This document shows positions 16,705 to 25,275 of a stretch of DNA of 33,660 bases, piece after piece. The stretch comes from Clostridiaceae bacterium (GTDB lineage Bacteria > Bacillota > Clostridia > CAYPLH01 > DUMO01). Each line of letters starts with the position of its first letter. The stretch's first letter is position 1. The translations under genes and the position numbers were made by a program. The stretch covers positions 1 to 33,660 of the forward strand of contig DUMO01000069.1 in NCBI GenBank assembly GCA_012839865.1, in the 5' to 3' direction. Below the pieces are notes generated by a model. It saw nothing but the letters and a program-made list of their open reading frames with translations. It was not told the DNA's origin and ran no database searches.

Positions 16705-16905
16705 ATGATTTACCTGGTATTAGTTATCGTAATAGTAAGTATAAGTGATATTAAATATTTGATATCCAAGAACAAGAAGAGGGATTTATTTGTATATGTG
16801 GCCATTATGTTACTGGTTGGCGCATTAGGCATCTTTTACTTTTCAAACCCGGAACGGGATTCCTTTGCAAAAATAGTGCTTTCATTAATAGGAAAGGAAG
16901 GCTGA
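16705..16905 (+). CDS. small membrane protein of the ger operon (D-type subunit candidate)
   Basis: A 66-residue protein with two hydrophobic segments (MIYLVLVIVIVSISDI and VYVAIMLLVGALGIFYF) joined by a basic loop (SKNKKRD). Its position between the C and B genes, two bases after one and five before the other, makes it part of the operon. Some gerA-type operons encode a small two-helix 'D' protein that modulates receptor activity. This fits by size and topology, but I have no sequence motif to prove it. AGGCAGGAT precedes the ATG. Confidence 0.75.
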   Translation: MIYLVLVIVIVSISDIKYLISKNKKRDLFVYVAIMLLVGALGIFYFSNPERDSFAKIVLSLIGKEG

Positions 16906-16910
16906 TTTAA

Positions 16911-17999
16911 TTGTTGTCTTCAAGAGAGAAAATTTCTGTTCGCCAGGTTACCATACTTTTTCTTCTGTTTGTATACTCCATATCAATACGAATATTTCCC
17001 ACATATGCGGCAAAAACTGCGGAACGGGCCGGGTGGCTGACACCTGTCGTTGCCATGTTGCCATTTATCTGCCTTATATATACCAATCAGGCATTATTTA
17101 AGATTAAAAAAAATGTAAACCTCTCAGATATAATTATCAAGGTCTTTGGTAAAATCATCGGAACAATAATTTTAACAGTGTATCTTATATGGACGTTGCT
17201 TTTGCTGGGAATAGTTTTGAGGTATTTTTCAGAAAGATTTTTGTCATCAATACTTCCAAACACGCCGATGAACTTCCTTTCCGTGACTATCATGGCAGCT
17301 GTTTTCTATACTTTGCGACATGGAATTGTATACATTGTCAGAACTGCAGAATTCTTTTTTTTAATCATTGTGGTTGTATATATAAGTGTTTTTTTATTTA
17401 TTATACCAAATATCGAAGTTATAAACCTGTTTCCTGTAACTCATTATGATGTTTGGCCATTAATGAAAGCATCCGTTTCTATTTTAGGCGTATGGAGCAT
17501 GTTTACACTTTTTTTCTTCTTTGGAGACAAAATAAATGACAAAGAGCATATCAAAAGGTTTGGAATGCATTGCACATTATACCTGGTAATTGCGTCACTG
17601 ATGCTGCTGATAGAAACAATCGGTGTATACGGCTATTCGGTTATGGAACGTGTTTCCCTACCATACATCTTTGCAATAAAAAGCATATCCATATTGGAAA
17701 CTATTGAACGCATAGAATCTGTCGCCCTGGCATTCTGGGTTATTGCAGACTATTTAACAATATCTGCTCTGGTATATGTTGCTATAAGCATAATAAAATC
17801 ACTTTTCTCTGTTTCAGAGGAAAAGCCATTTATAAGTTCTGTTTCAATATTTGCATTTGTTTTTTCAAACTTTGTTGCACATAACAGATTTGAACTTGAA
17901 AATTTCACAAACAATATCAGTCTTCCAGGAAATATAATCCTTGGATTTATTTTCCCGCTTGTAATTTTGATTGTTGGGAAGGTAAGAAAGAAGGTATAA
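16911..17999 (+). CDS. germinant receptor B subunit (GerAB/ArcD/ProY endospore permease family)
   Basis: A 362-residue polytopic protein with about ten membrane helices, related to amino acid-polyamine transporters and thought to hold the germinant binding pocket. Family features include the start SREKISVRQVTILFLLF, GWLTPVVAMLPF, ILRYFSERFLSSILPNTP and SIETIERIESVALAFWV-like helix 8 (here SILETIERIESVALAFWV). The start codon is TTG at 16911, with GGAAGG at suitable spacing; a second TTG follows directly. The gene ends the operon. Which amino acid or sugar triggers the receptor cannot be told from sequence. Confidence 0.92.
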   Translation: MLSSREKISVRQVTILFLLFVYSISIRIFPTYAAKTAERAGWLTPVVAMLPFICLIYTNQALFKIKKNVNLSDIIIKVFGKIIGTIILTVYLIWTLLLLGIVLRYFSERFLSSILPNTPMNFLSVTIMAAVFYTLRHGIVYIVRTAEFFFLIIVVVYISVFLFIIPNIEVINLFPVTHYDVWPLMKASVSILGVWSMFTLFFFFGDKINDKEHIKRFGMHCTLYLVIASLMLLIETIGVYGYSVMERVSLPYIFAIKSISILETIERIESVALAFWVIADYLTISALVYVAISIIKSLFSVSEEKPFISSVSIFAFVFSNFVAHNRFELENFTNNISLPGNIILGFIFPLVILIVGKVRKKV

Positions 18000-18005
18000 T
18001 AAATT

Positions 18006-18026
18006 GGTTTCTTGAATTTAGAAACC
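18006..18026. terminator. weak hairpin after the ger operon
   Basis: GGTTTCT (18006-18012) and AGAAACC (18020-18026) form a 7-bp stem with a 7-base loop, seven bases after the TAA of the B gene. There is no T-run on the plus strand, so termination is uncertain. It may also serve the minus-strand VOC remnant. Confidence 0.35.
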
Positions 18027-18047
18027 ATCCTGCTTTGGCAAGCACTG

Positions 18048-18209
18048 CTACTCCTTCGCGCCTTCTTCCACCATAAATCCCCATTGCACTCCGAACTTAT
18101 CAATAAATTGGACATTCAGCAGGCTGTACGGCAGGGTTTCCAAAGGATCTACCGTAATGCTTCCTTCTTTCATTATTTCATAGCAGGAAAGGAAATCAAT
18201 ATGCGATAA
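18048..18209 (-). pseudogene. VOC/PhnB-like glyoxalase-fold protein, C-terminal remnant
   Basis: On the minus strand, about 54 codons end in TAG at 18048-18050 and read like the end of a PhnB/YjdN-type VOC protein: the CYEIMKEGSITVDPLE segment, then VQFIDKFGVQWGFMVEE. The tail DKFGVxW is the family hallmark. The remaining 80-100 residues that should precede it are absent. Upstream the frame runs into AT-rich sequence with no start. A 5' deletion has left only this end, between the ger operon and the nitroreductase gene. Confidence 0.65.
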
Positions 18210-18281
18210 ATACTTAACAGTAAATAAATGATATAATATTATTGTTGCTAATAATTTGAAAGCTGAAAGGAGTTGCTGCAG

Positions 18282-18800
18282 ATGTCATTCATAGATCTTG
18301 CCAGGAAGAGATATTCAGTAAGAAACTATAAAGATAAACCTGTTGAAAAGGAGAAGATTCTACAGGTGATTGAGGCAGCCCGGTATTCCCCGTCAGCTGT
18401 CAATTACCAGCCCCGTCACTTTATCGTTGTCACAACCGAGGAGATGAAAAACAGGATTTCAGAAACCTATCCTAGAGACTGGTTCAGAAAAGCACCGGCC
18501 ATAATCGTTGTGTGCGGAGACCATTCCACCTCCTGGAAGAGGAAGGATGGCAAGGATCATTGTGATATTGACGCGGCTATTGCAATAGATCATTTGACCC
18601 TTGCTGCCGCTGATATTGGTCTTGGAACATGCTGGGTATGCGCCTTTGATGCGGCAAAATGCCATCAGGTTCTGGGTCTGCCGGATCACCTTGAAGTTGT
18701 AGCATTGCTGCCCATAGGCTATACTGCTGATGACGAAATCCCGCAGAAGAAAAGGAAAAGTCTGGATGAGATTGTCAGTTGGGAAGGGTATGCAAAATAA
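18282..18800 (+). CDS. nitroreductase family protein
   Basis: A 172-residue FMN-dependent oxidoreductase. It begins with the FMN-binding SFIDLARKRYSVRNY signature and continues VEKEKILQVIEAARYSPSAV and QPRHFIVVT. Later come the DAAIAIDHLTLAAADIGLGTC helix region and LPIGYTADDE near the end, all standard. Such proteins reduce nitro compounds, quinones or other electrophiles with NAD(P)H, or act in flavin chemistry; the natural substrate is unknown. AAAGGAG nine bases before the ATG at 18282 fixes the start, although an in-frame start exists three codons earlier. It is followed 94 bases on by the D-2-hydroxyacid dehydrogenase gene in the same direction, and may be co-transcribed. Confidence 0.9.
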   Translation: MSFIDLARKRYSVRNYKDKPVEKEKILQVIEAARYSPSAVNYQPRHFIVVTTEEMKNRISETYPRDWFRKAPAIIVVCGDHSTSWKRKDGKDHCDIDAAIAIDHLTLAAADIGLGTCWVCAFDAAKCHQVLGLPDHLEVVALLPIGYTADDEIPQKKRKSLDEIVSWEGYAK

Positions 18801-18894
18801 GGAAGACACCATTAATATGTTATAAAGTACATGCTTTTAATAATTAAAGCAAAAAACGAAGCAGAAATCCAAAATAAAAAACGGAGTGTATACA

Positions 18895-19848
18895 ATGAAT
18901 AAAAACATACTTGTTCTTTTGCCAGTTGACGAAAAACACAGAAAAATTCTGGAGGAAAAAGCTCCATCCGCAAATTTTACTTATTTTAAGAAAGACCAGC
19001 TTGACACAGTGCAGATTCAGAATGCAGATATTATTATCGGAAATCCCCCCGTGCACATGCTTAGGGATGTAAAAAACCTTGAATGGCTGCAACTCCAGAG
19101 TGCAGGCGCAGGTGAATATACCGCCAGGGGGGTGCTTCCTGACAATGTGGTGCTGACCAACGCTTCCGGAGCATATGGCCTTGCAATATCCGAGTATATG
19201 CTTGGAGTTTTGCTTGAACTTTATAAAAAACTCCATCTGTACAGGGATAATCAGGCTGAATCCAAATGGCTGCACAGGGGACCTGTGAAATCAATTTATG
19301 GTTCCACGGTGCTTATTCTTGGAGCAGGAGATATCGGAGGCGAATTTGCCCGGCGGGTAAAAGCCCTCGGTGCGTACACAATAGGTATAAGACGCAAAGA
19401 TACCAACAAGCCAGAGTATCTGGACGAGCTATATCTTATGGATAAGCTGGAAGAGCTGCTGCCCAGGGCGGATATTGTCACAATGAGTCTGCCGGGAACC
19501 GATCAGACATACAAAATAATCAACCGGGACACATTGAAGCTGATGAAGCGGGATGCAGTGCTGATTAATGTCGGACGGGGAAATGCAATTGATACGGATG
19601 CCCTGTGTGATGCTCTGGAGAGCGGGCATCTGCTCGGTGCCGCCCTTGATGTGACTGATCCTGAACCTTTGCCGGAAGACCACAGGCTGTGGAAAATCAA
19701 AAATGCAGTCATTACGCCCCATGTCTCAGGCGGTTTCAGCCTGCAGGAAACTTATGAGCGTATAGTAAGGATATGCGCAGACAACCTTGAAGCCTTCATG
19801 AACGGCAGAAGCCTTAAAAATGTGGTAGACCGTACCGCAGGGTATTGA
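18895..19848 (+). CDS. D-2-hydroxyacid dehydrogenase family protein
   Basis: A 317-residue NAD(P)-dependent oxidoreductase. The substrate-binding part includes LEWLQLQSAGAGEY and ASGAYGLAISEYMLG. The Rossmann motif is LGAGDIGGEFARRVKALG (GxGxxG). The catalytic triad is visible: Arg in LINVGRGNA, Glu in VTDPEPLPEDHRLW and His in ITPHVSGG. It should interconvert 2-oxo and D-2-hydroxy acids. The first Gly of the coenzyme loop is GAG rather than the commoner GLG. GGAGTG precedes the ATG at 18895; an in-frame GTG at 18886 lies inside that site and is rejected. The end has a short imperfect TTGATGAGG repeat just past the stop. Confidence 0.9.
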   Translation: MNKNILVLLPVDEKHRKILEEKAPSANFTYFKKDQLDTVQIQNADIIIGNPPVHMLRDVKNLEWLQLQSAGAGEYTARGVLPDNVVLTNASGAYGLAISEYMLGVLLELYKKLHLYRDNQAESKWLHRGPVKSIYGSTVLILGAGDIGGEFARRVKALGAYTIGIRRKDTNKPEYLDELYLMDKLEELLPRADIVTMSLPGTDQTYKIINRDTLKLMKRDAVLINVGRGNAIDTDALCDALESGHLLGAALDVTDPEPLPEDHRLWKIKNAVITPHVSGGFSLQETYERIVRICADNLEAFMNGRSLKNVVDRTAGY

Positions 19849-20166
19849 TGAGACATTGATGAGGTATTGATGCAAGTCATCATAAACCGTGGATTTTGTA
19901 CTTATTGCTGTAAAATACCAGAACCTTGCTTTTCCTTCGGCTTTTTGCAAAGTTAAAGTAAAAGCAGGGTTCATGAATTTAGCAGCTTTTTGATAGAATG
20001 AACTCATGTAGAGCATCTCAGTTCAAACACGTCTGAATAAGAAGTTAAGGATTTACAGGCACTTTATATCAATTGGCACCAAAAATAAATCCAAACATAC
20101 AAAATTAAATATTTGTAACCTAAAGTAGTGATACTATTTATGAAAAACGAAAAAGGAGGTAGGAAA
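19849..20166. other. 318-base gap before the flavoprotein gene
   Basis: No convincing gene. Just after the stop codon is a short imperfect tandem repeat of about 11 bases (TATTGATGAGA, CATTGATGAGG, TATTGATGCAA). A minus-strand frame reaches from 20016 into the dehydrogenase gene but has no ribosome binding site. A TTGGCA box near 20070 is a possible -35 with only a weak -10. AAAGGAGG at about 20152 is the ribosome binding site of the next gene. Confidence 0.35.
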
Positions 20167-22101
20167 ATGGATTATTCAAAGCTGTTTACCCCATTCAAAA
20201 TCGGCAAGATGGAAGTGAAAAACAGGATAGTAATGTCTCCCATGGGGCTCAATGCTGCACATCCTGACGGAAGAATTGATGATGATGAAATTCATTATTT
20301 TGAAGAGCGTGCCCGGGGCGGTGTCGGACTTATTATCATGGGCTGTCAATTCTTAACCGAAGAGCTTGCGCAAGGTTCCCTTGAAGGCTACCTTGACAGG
20401 ACACATGTAATTCCTCAGCTGACTAATCTTTGTGAAGCAGTTCAAAAATATGGCACAAAGATTTCCGCCCAGTTAAGTTGCGGAACCGGAAAGAACGCAT
20501 TCAGCAATATGCTGGATGATGTTCCGGTATCAGCTTCGCCCATCCCGTCAATGTTTAATCCTGATTTATTGTGTCGTGCTTTAACAGTCGAAGAAATACA
20601 AGAAATTATGAAGCAATTTTATTTCTCCGCAAAATTGCTGAAGGATGCAGGATTTGATGCTATTGAAGTTCACGCCCATGCCGGATATTTAGTGGATCAA
20701 TTCATGTCTGCCGTATGGAACAAAAGAACCGACGAATATGGCGGCACTCCGGAAAAGCGGATGAGATTTGCCATTGAGATAGTTCAATCGATACGAAAAG
20801 CAGTCGGTCCAGACTTCCCCATTTTATTCAGGATTGCATGCAAGCATCATTTTGAAGGCGGACGCACTATTGAGGAAACGGTTCCATTGCTTAAAATGCT
20901 TGAGGATGCCGGAGTTGATGCCCTTGATATTGACAGCGGAAGCTATGAAAACATCGAATATATTTTCCCGCCGGCATATTTGGGGGATGCATGCATGGAA
21001 GATGTCTGTGAACCTGTCCGGAAAGCAGTAAGTATTCCGATACTGAACTCAGGCAATCACACACCGGAAACAGCAGTAAGGCTTATAGAATCAGGAAATG
21101 CCGATTTTGTAATGTTCGGGCGGCCTCTGATAGCAGACCCTGAAATTCCCAAAAAGCTTCTTAAAGGAAAAAGAAATGAAATACGCCCATGCATACGCTG
21201 CAACGATGACTGTATAGGCAGAATAATAAACAGGCTCACCAAAATAAGTTGTTCAGTAAATCCAAGGGCAGGATTTGAAGGACGTATGAACGAAATTAAA
21301 GCTCCCGAAAGTAAAAAAGTGGTTGTAATCGGGGGAGGCCCGGGAGGAATGGAAGCAGCACGAAGCGCAGCTATCGCAGGCCACAAAGTGATACTGTTTG
21401 AAAAGGGCAATGCTCTGGGCGGTCAGCTAAAAAGCGCTGCAACTCCTGACTTTAAGTCTCAGCTGCGGGAATTGGTTGAATGGTATAAGCATCAGATGGA
21501 AATTCATAATGTGGATGTAAGACTAAATACAGAGGTAACGGAAGATTCTCCTGAGCTTGCGGAAGCTGATGCAATCATAGTGGCTTCCGGTGCCACACCC
21601 CTGATGCCGGGAATAAAAGGCATAGAAAACGCTGTTGATATAATTTCTGCTCACACAAATCCGGACAAGCTTAAGGGAGAAAAAATAATTTACTGCGGTG
21701 GAGGTTTATCAGCTTGTGACAGCGCTCTGGAAACCGCAATGAAAGGAAAGAAAGTGGCTATCATAGAGATGCTGGACGAAGTTGCCATTGAAGATCATTT
21801 TATTAATAAAGCAGCTCTCATTCCAATGCTGAAACAACATGGTGTTGAGATATATACAGGACATAAAGTAGTTGAAATAGCACCTAACGGCGTCAAAGCT
21901 TCAACAAAAGACGGCAAGGAAGTATTCATTGAAGGGGATACCATTGTTGCAGCCCTTGGAATGAAGCCTGACAATGCAATTGCTGAAAAAATAGCTTCGA
22001 AGTACCACATTAAGACCCGTATAATCGGCGACTGCAGAAAGGTTGGAAAAGTAGGCAACGCTGTTCGGGAAGGCTTCTATGCAGGCCGGTATATAGAATA
22101 A
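20167..22101 (+). CDS. NADH:flavin oxidoreductase / 2-enoate reductase-like flavoprotein
   Basis: A 644-residue enzyme with old-yellow-enzyme plus reductase architecture, as in 2,4-dienoyl-CoA reductase, 2-enoate reductase and BaiCD/BaiH. The N-terminal TIM barrel (about 1-340) starts LFTPFKIGKMEVKNRIVMSP and includes DAIEVHAHAGYLVDQFMS and GRPLIADPEIPKKL. A [4Fe-4S] motif follows (CIRCNDDC, then Cys at KISCSVNP). FAD- and NAD-binding domains are shown by VVVIGGGPGGMEAARSA and IIYCGGGLSACDSALE. It likely reduces an activated C=C bond with NADH using FMN, FeS and FAD. AAAGGAGG fixes the ATG at 20167. The Tyr/His pair typical of barrels is partly represented by HAHAGY. The substrate is not known. 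Confidence 0.92.
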   Translation: MDYSKLFTPFKIGKMEVKNRIVMSPMGLNAAHPDGRIDDDEIHYFEERARGGVGLIIMGCQFLTEELAQGSLEGYLDRTHVIPQLTNLCEAVQKYGTKISAQLSCGTGKNAFSNMLDDVPVSASPIPSMFNPDLLCRALTVEEIQEIMKQFYFSAKLLKDAGFDAIEVHAHAGYLVDQFMSAVWNKRTDEYGGTPEKRMRFAIEIVQSIRKAVGPDFPILFRIACKHHFEGGRTIEETVPLLKMLEDAGVDALDIDSGSYENIEYIFPPAYLGDACMEDVCEPVRKAVSIPILNSGNHTPETAVRLIESGNADFVMFGRPLIADPEIPKKLLKGKRNEIRPCIRCNDDCIGRIINRLTKISCSVNPRAGFEGRMNEIKAPESKKVVVIGGGPGGMEAARSAAIAGHKVILFEKGNALGGQLKSAATPDFKSQLRELVEWYKHQMEIHNVDVRLNTEVTEDSPELAEADAIIVASGATPLMPGIKGIENAVDIISAHTNPDKLKGEKIIYCGGGLSACDSALETAMKGKKVAIIEMLDEVAIEDHFINKAALIPMLKQHGVEIYTGHKVVEIAPNGVKASTKDGKEVFIEGDTIVAALGMKPDNAIAEKIASKYHIKTRIIGDCRKVGKVGNAVREGFYAGRYIE

Positions 22102-22109
22102 TTATTACA

Positions 22110-22147
22110 TGACGTACTCCCGCGGTCTAAGCGTCGGGAGTACGTCA
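22110..22147. repeat. 13-bp perfect-stem hairpin between convergent genes
   Basis: TGACGTACTCCCG (22110-22122) and CGGGAGTACGTCA (22135-22147) are perfectly complementary around the loop CGGTCTAAGCGT. No T-run follows on either side, so it is a poor intrinsic terminator. Its GC-rich stem in AT-rich surroundings, and its shape, recall the subterminal hairpins of IS200/IS605-type elements; it might be a relic of one. No transposase or TnpB gene is adjacent. Confidence 0.6.
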
Positions 22148-22165
22148 CTTATGCAATAAATATAG

Positions 22166-22223
22166 AATAAAAAACCTGCAAAAGGGGATTCCAGCTTTTT
22201 CAGGAAACGTTCCCCTTTGCAGG
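22166..22223 (-). terminator. intrinsic terminator of the carbohydrate operon
   Basis: On the minus strand CCTGCAAAGGGGAA (22223-22210) pairs with TCCCCTTTTGCAGG (22188-22175), with one bulge, and is followed by TTTTTTATT. It lies 28 bases past the stop codon of the propeller gene and ends the 26496-22251 transcription unit. Confidence 0.85.
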
Positions 22224-22250
22224 CAGAGTATAAAACGGTCAAGTGTGATG

Positions 22251-23402
22251 TTATTCAAGCTTTCCAAACATAATCCGTTCCTTGCGGCTTGCTGATGTAT
22301 CACCCTGGGTAACGGCAAGATATATTGTTCCCTTGTACTGCAAAAACTTTGGGTATTGAAATGACTTGACTGTTTCAAATCTGTATTTGCGTTCCCAATT
22401 AATACAGTCAGTTGAAATATCTATATTGAATATCGAACGGCGTATTCCGTCTAATCTTTCTGCATCCTGCCATCCAAGATAATAGATGCTGTTAAACTTG
22501 TCAAAGTTTGGCTTTGAATTATCACCATTGTAAACAGGATTACGATATTCATGGGCTGACCATTCCCTGCCGTTCTTGCTGCAAGAAAATGCATAATTCA
22601 AATTACCGTTTTCCTGTCTTGAAATTGCAAGCCAGCTTCCATCTGGCAGACGGTTAATTGAAGATTCGGTCAGTTTCATCTCATAAGGTTCGTTATAATG
22701 GCCTATTACTTCAAATGTATCTATATCTTCATTAAGAATAGCAAGTGCATTCTGCCCGATTTTAAAATTGTTCAAAACTGCATATACCTTATTATCAAAC
22801 TCTCTAAATGAGTCAACAATATACATACCGTAATCAAATTGTATTCCTTTAAAACCCTGTGATACAGCATCCATGTATAAATACCGGGGCTGCATATCAA
22901 ATGTTCCAAGGGATATTTTTAGTTTTGCTTTATAAATGTTATAAATAAAATCATTTTCATCCAAATCAAAATCAATATACCAGGTTTGAGACTCACGAAC
23001 CCCTGGATTTTCGCTTGCAAAGAAACAGCGAAGTGTTTTGTCATTTTTCTGTATAATGCGTGGAACAAAGCACGCACCTGCCGGTAATTTTGCATTCCTG
23101 AAATCCATCTCAGAGGATGCAAATCTAATGACCTTTTCGACAGCGTTAGTATTCAGATTCACAATTGACATAACACAATATATAAAAGGCCATGTGGGAT
23201 TTTCACCCGGTTGAATATCATTAGCCTCATACACTATATATGCCCTGTCATTAACTATTACAAAATCAGCATCATGGGCTCCCTTTACAGATGGTTCGCA
23301 AACATTGATCAATCCTTCCAATATATTTGCAGCTGCCTGTTTCGGATCCCAGCAAGCACTCAGCAAGTGTTTATTCGAAGACACCGGACTTGCAATATCC
23401 AT
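22251..23402 (-). CDS. beta-propeller protein, sialidase/BNR-like
   Basis: A 383-residue protein without signal peptide, composed of repeated beta-strand blocks. Two degenerate Asp-box-like turns (SKNGREW near 285 and STDCINW near 340) and the phrases SSINRLPDGSWLAISRQ and NFDKFNSIYYLGWQD fit the BNR/sialidase-like or GH32/43-like propeller folds. The catalytic Arg triad of true sialidases cannot be confirmed. Given its place after an oligosaccharide ABC transporter, it may process an imported sugar in the cytoplasm. GGAGGTG precedes the ATG. It is the last gene of the unit, separated from the solute-binding gene by a 36-base palindrome. Exact activity is unassigned. Confidence 0.6.
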   Translation of the reverse strand: MDIASPVSSNKHLLSACWDPKQAAANILEGLINVCEPSVKGAHDADFVIVNDRAYIVYEANDIQPGENPTWPFIYCVMSIVNLNTNAVEKVIRFASSEMDFRNAKLPAGACFVPRIIQKNDKTLRCFFASENPGVRESQTWYIDFDLDENDFIYNIYKAKLKISLGTFDMQPRYLYMDAVSQGFKGIQFDYGMYIVDSFREFDNKVYAVLNNFKIGQNALAILNEDIDTFEVIGHYNEPYEMKLTESSINRLPDGSWLAISRQENGNLNYAFSCSKNGREWSAHEYRNPVYNGDNSKPNFDKFNSIYYLGWQDAERLDGIRRSIFNIDISTDCINWERKYRFETVKSFQYPKFLQYKGTIYLAVTQGDTSASRKERIMFGKLE

Positions 23403-23428
23403 TATAACACCTCCGCTAAACTAATTTA

Positions 23429-23464
23429 TTGAGAAAATGGCACTTTAAAGCGCCATTTTCTCAA
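23429..23464. repeat. 36-bp near-perfect palindrome between SBP and propeller genes
   Basis: TTGAGAAAATGGC (23429-23441) and GCCATTTTCTCAA (23452-23464) are perfect arms. Inside, CTTTAAAG adds four more pairs after one A/C mismatch. No U-run follows. In RNA it would be a stable hairpin just upstream of the propeller gene's ribosome binding site region. As DNA it could be an operator. An mRNA-stabilising or partial-termination hairpin after a solute-binding protein gene is common in transporter operons. Confidence 0.7.
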
Positions 23465-23598
23465 AGATACATATATAGCTAATCCATATTTACAATTTCT
23501 TATGGTCATTTACTCATGACAGACAATGATGTTAACATGGATTTTCAGTTTGACCAAAGTATTTCTCATTTAGTCTTACAACCTGTTTCTTGCAACTG

Positions 23599-25275
23599 TT
23601 AGTTGCTATTCCAGCGTTCATAAGCATCTGTATAAACTTTTATCAATTTATCCAGTCCACGATCTTTACACCCTTTTACAAAATTATCAAACTCATTTAT
23701 TGATACCTCACCTGTAATGAATTTGGCTGTCATTTGACTGATATAGGATTTCACATCTGTTTCAGCTACTGATATTTCGTCTAATTCTTCAACAGTAAGC
23801 ATTACATCCGGATAAGCAGTTTTGTAATAAGGGAGATAATTATTACGTACATGTTCAGAATATTTTGCCTGCCCTGGGTCTACGACCTCCATATACTGGG
23901 TAGAAGGATACGGTGGGTCAAAATTTACAAAGGGCAGCACCATCGGAGTAATAGTCAAATTGCGGAAATCATTGAAATTTTTATAACCTTCTGGTATTAT
24001 AAGTTCAACGGCTTTTTCGCCATTATCTAACTGGGTCCATTGCCAGCCGCCTTCGCCGCCTTCCCATTTTCCATTTTCAACTCCGGCTCTCATGGTAAGA
24101 GTTCCTTCCTGGGTATACACCCAGTTCATAAAAGCTACAAGTGCCTCGGGCTTTTTACATTTTGAAGTGATAACCAATGCATTATTTAGTTTACCATCAT
24201 TTGATGGCCAAATTTGTTTGTCGTTCACTTCACTGGTAAGAGGTGGTATTGCATCAAACTGTTTATGTATCTCCGGATCTGTAATAAACGTATAGAAAAC
24301 TTCACTGAAAGCACCATACAGGTTCATGGCACCTTTTGCCTTGTATTGGTCATCCGATTGCGAAAAACACTCCTTATCAATCAATCCTTCACTGTAAAGT
24401 TTATTTAAGTATGCTAAGAAAGACTTGTACCTTATATCAGTTGCACCATAAAAAACATTGCCGTTATCATCAACGTTCTGATATGCGCCAAGCAAGCCAA
24501 ACGGTTGAAGCAGCGCTTTGAATGTTTTATCGTTCACCGCAAACTTCCATGCCTGCGGGATCTCATCATTTTCTCCGTTCCCATTGAGATCATTATTCTT
24601 TATGCCAAGCAGGAACTGATAAAAATCATCTGTCGTCTTTGGTATATCCATATTTAATTTATTGAGCCAGTTCATGTTAATATAACGATGTGTCTCTGTT
24701 CTTCCACGAAAGGTAACTTCTGCTCCAAAAATACCATACATTTTCCCATCGGGAGTTAACATCATTTTTTTGATATTGGGATATTCATTGATCATGGTGA
24801 TAATGTTAGGTGCATATTTTTCTACCATGTCTCCTACATCAATTATAAGTCCCTGACTGCCATAAGTTAGCAGATCAGTTTTAGTTATACCGGTTAAGAA
24901 GCAATCAGGAATATCTCCTGTCGCAAATGCCAAATTCTTCTTTTCGTCCCAGGCTTCTTTATTAACATTAGTAATTTCAAACTTAATATTAAATCTTCTT
25001 TCTATTTCTTTGAAAATCCAGAGGCTATTCCATTCTCCTTCACTTGGTTTTCGTGGTGCCAATACTGTATAAACAGTTTTTTCCTTTAAAATAGGATAGC
25101 CTTCAGCATTCATATAATCAGGAAACCCATTGGGATTCGTATTATCCGTAGCATTGGTTGCAGCTGTTGTTTGTGTGCCGGAAGTTACGTCAGCAGTCTT
25201 GTTCAGCTGACATCCTGATAAAATAGTTGCAATGATTAAAACAGCAACCATAATACTAATATCCAATAAAAACAT
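23599..25275 (-). CDS. extracellular solute-binding lipoprotein of a carbohydrate ABC transporter (LplA/YtcQ type)
   Basis: About 558 residues from the first ATG, or 550 from 25251. The lipobox LSGC lies at residue 22 (first ATG). After a Thr/Asn-rich linker comes the family-1 binding fold typical of LplA/YtcQ: YTVLAPRKPSEGEWNSLW, EIERRFNIKFEITNV, FATGDIPDCFLTG, FLLGIKNNDLNGNGENDEIP and EALVAFMNWVYTQEG. It should capture an oligosaccharide outside the membrane. The 5' end is abnormal: the ATG at 25275 lies inside the truncated permease gene, no proper ribosome binding site is present, and the signal peptide lacks its positive N-region. Expression may rely on coupling to the permease remnant's stop at 25256. 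The mature protein looks intact. Confidence 0.85.
   Translation of the reverse strand: MFLLDISIMVAVLIIATILSGCQLNKTADVTSGTQTTAATNATDNTNPNGFPDYMNAEGYPILKEKTVYTVLAPRKPSEGEWNSLWIFKEIERRFNIKFEITNVNKEAWDEKKNLAFATGDIPDCFLTGITKTDLLTYGSQGLIIDVGDMVEKYAPNIITMINEYPNIKKMMLTPDGKMYGIFGAEVTFRGRTETHRYINMNWLNKLNMDIPKTTDDFYQFLLGIKNNDLNGNGENDEIPQAWKFAVNDKTFKALLQPFGLLGAYQNVDDNGNVFYGATDIRYKSFLAYLNKLYSEGLIDKECFSQSDDQYKAKGAMNLYGAFSEVFYTFITDPEIHKQFDAIPPLTSEVNDKQIWPSNDGKLNNALVITSKCKKPEALVAFMNWVYTQEGTLTMRAGVENGKWEGGEGGWQWTQLDNGEKAVELIIPEGYKNFNDFRNLTITPMVLPFVNFDPPYPSTQYMEVVDPGQAKYSEHVRNNYLPYYKTAYPDVMLTVEELDEISVAETDVKSYISQMTAKFITGEVSINEFDNFVKGCKDRGLDKLIKVYTDAYERWNSN

Noticed and set aside
18836-18868. AT-rich hairpin-like GCTTTTAATAATTAAAGC after the nitroreductase gene
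   Set aside because: The stem is imperfect and the plus strand continues in A, so it is not a terminator for that gene.
19726-20016. Minus-strand 96-codon frame overlapping the end of the dehydrogenase gene
   Set aside because: Half of it is antisense to a conserved enzyme, there is no ribosome binding site, and I recognise no family, although the outer part looks protein-like.
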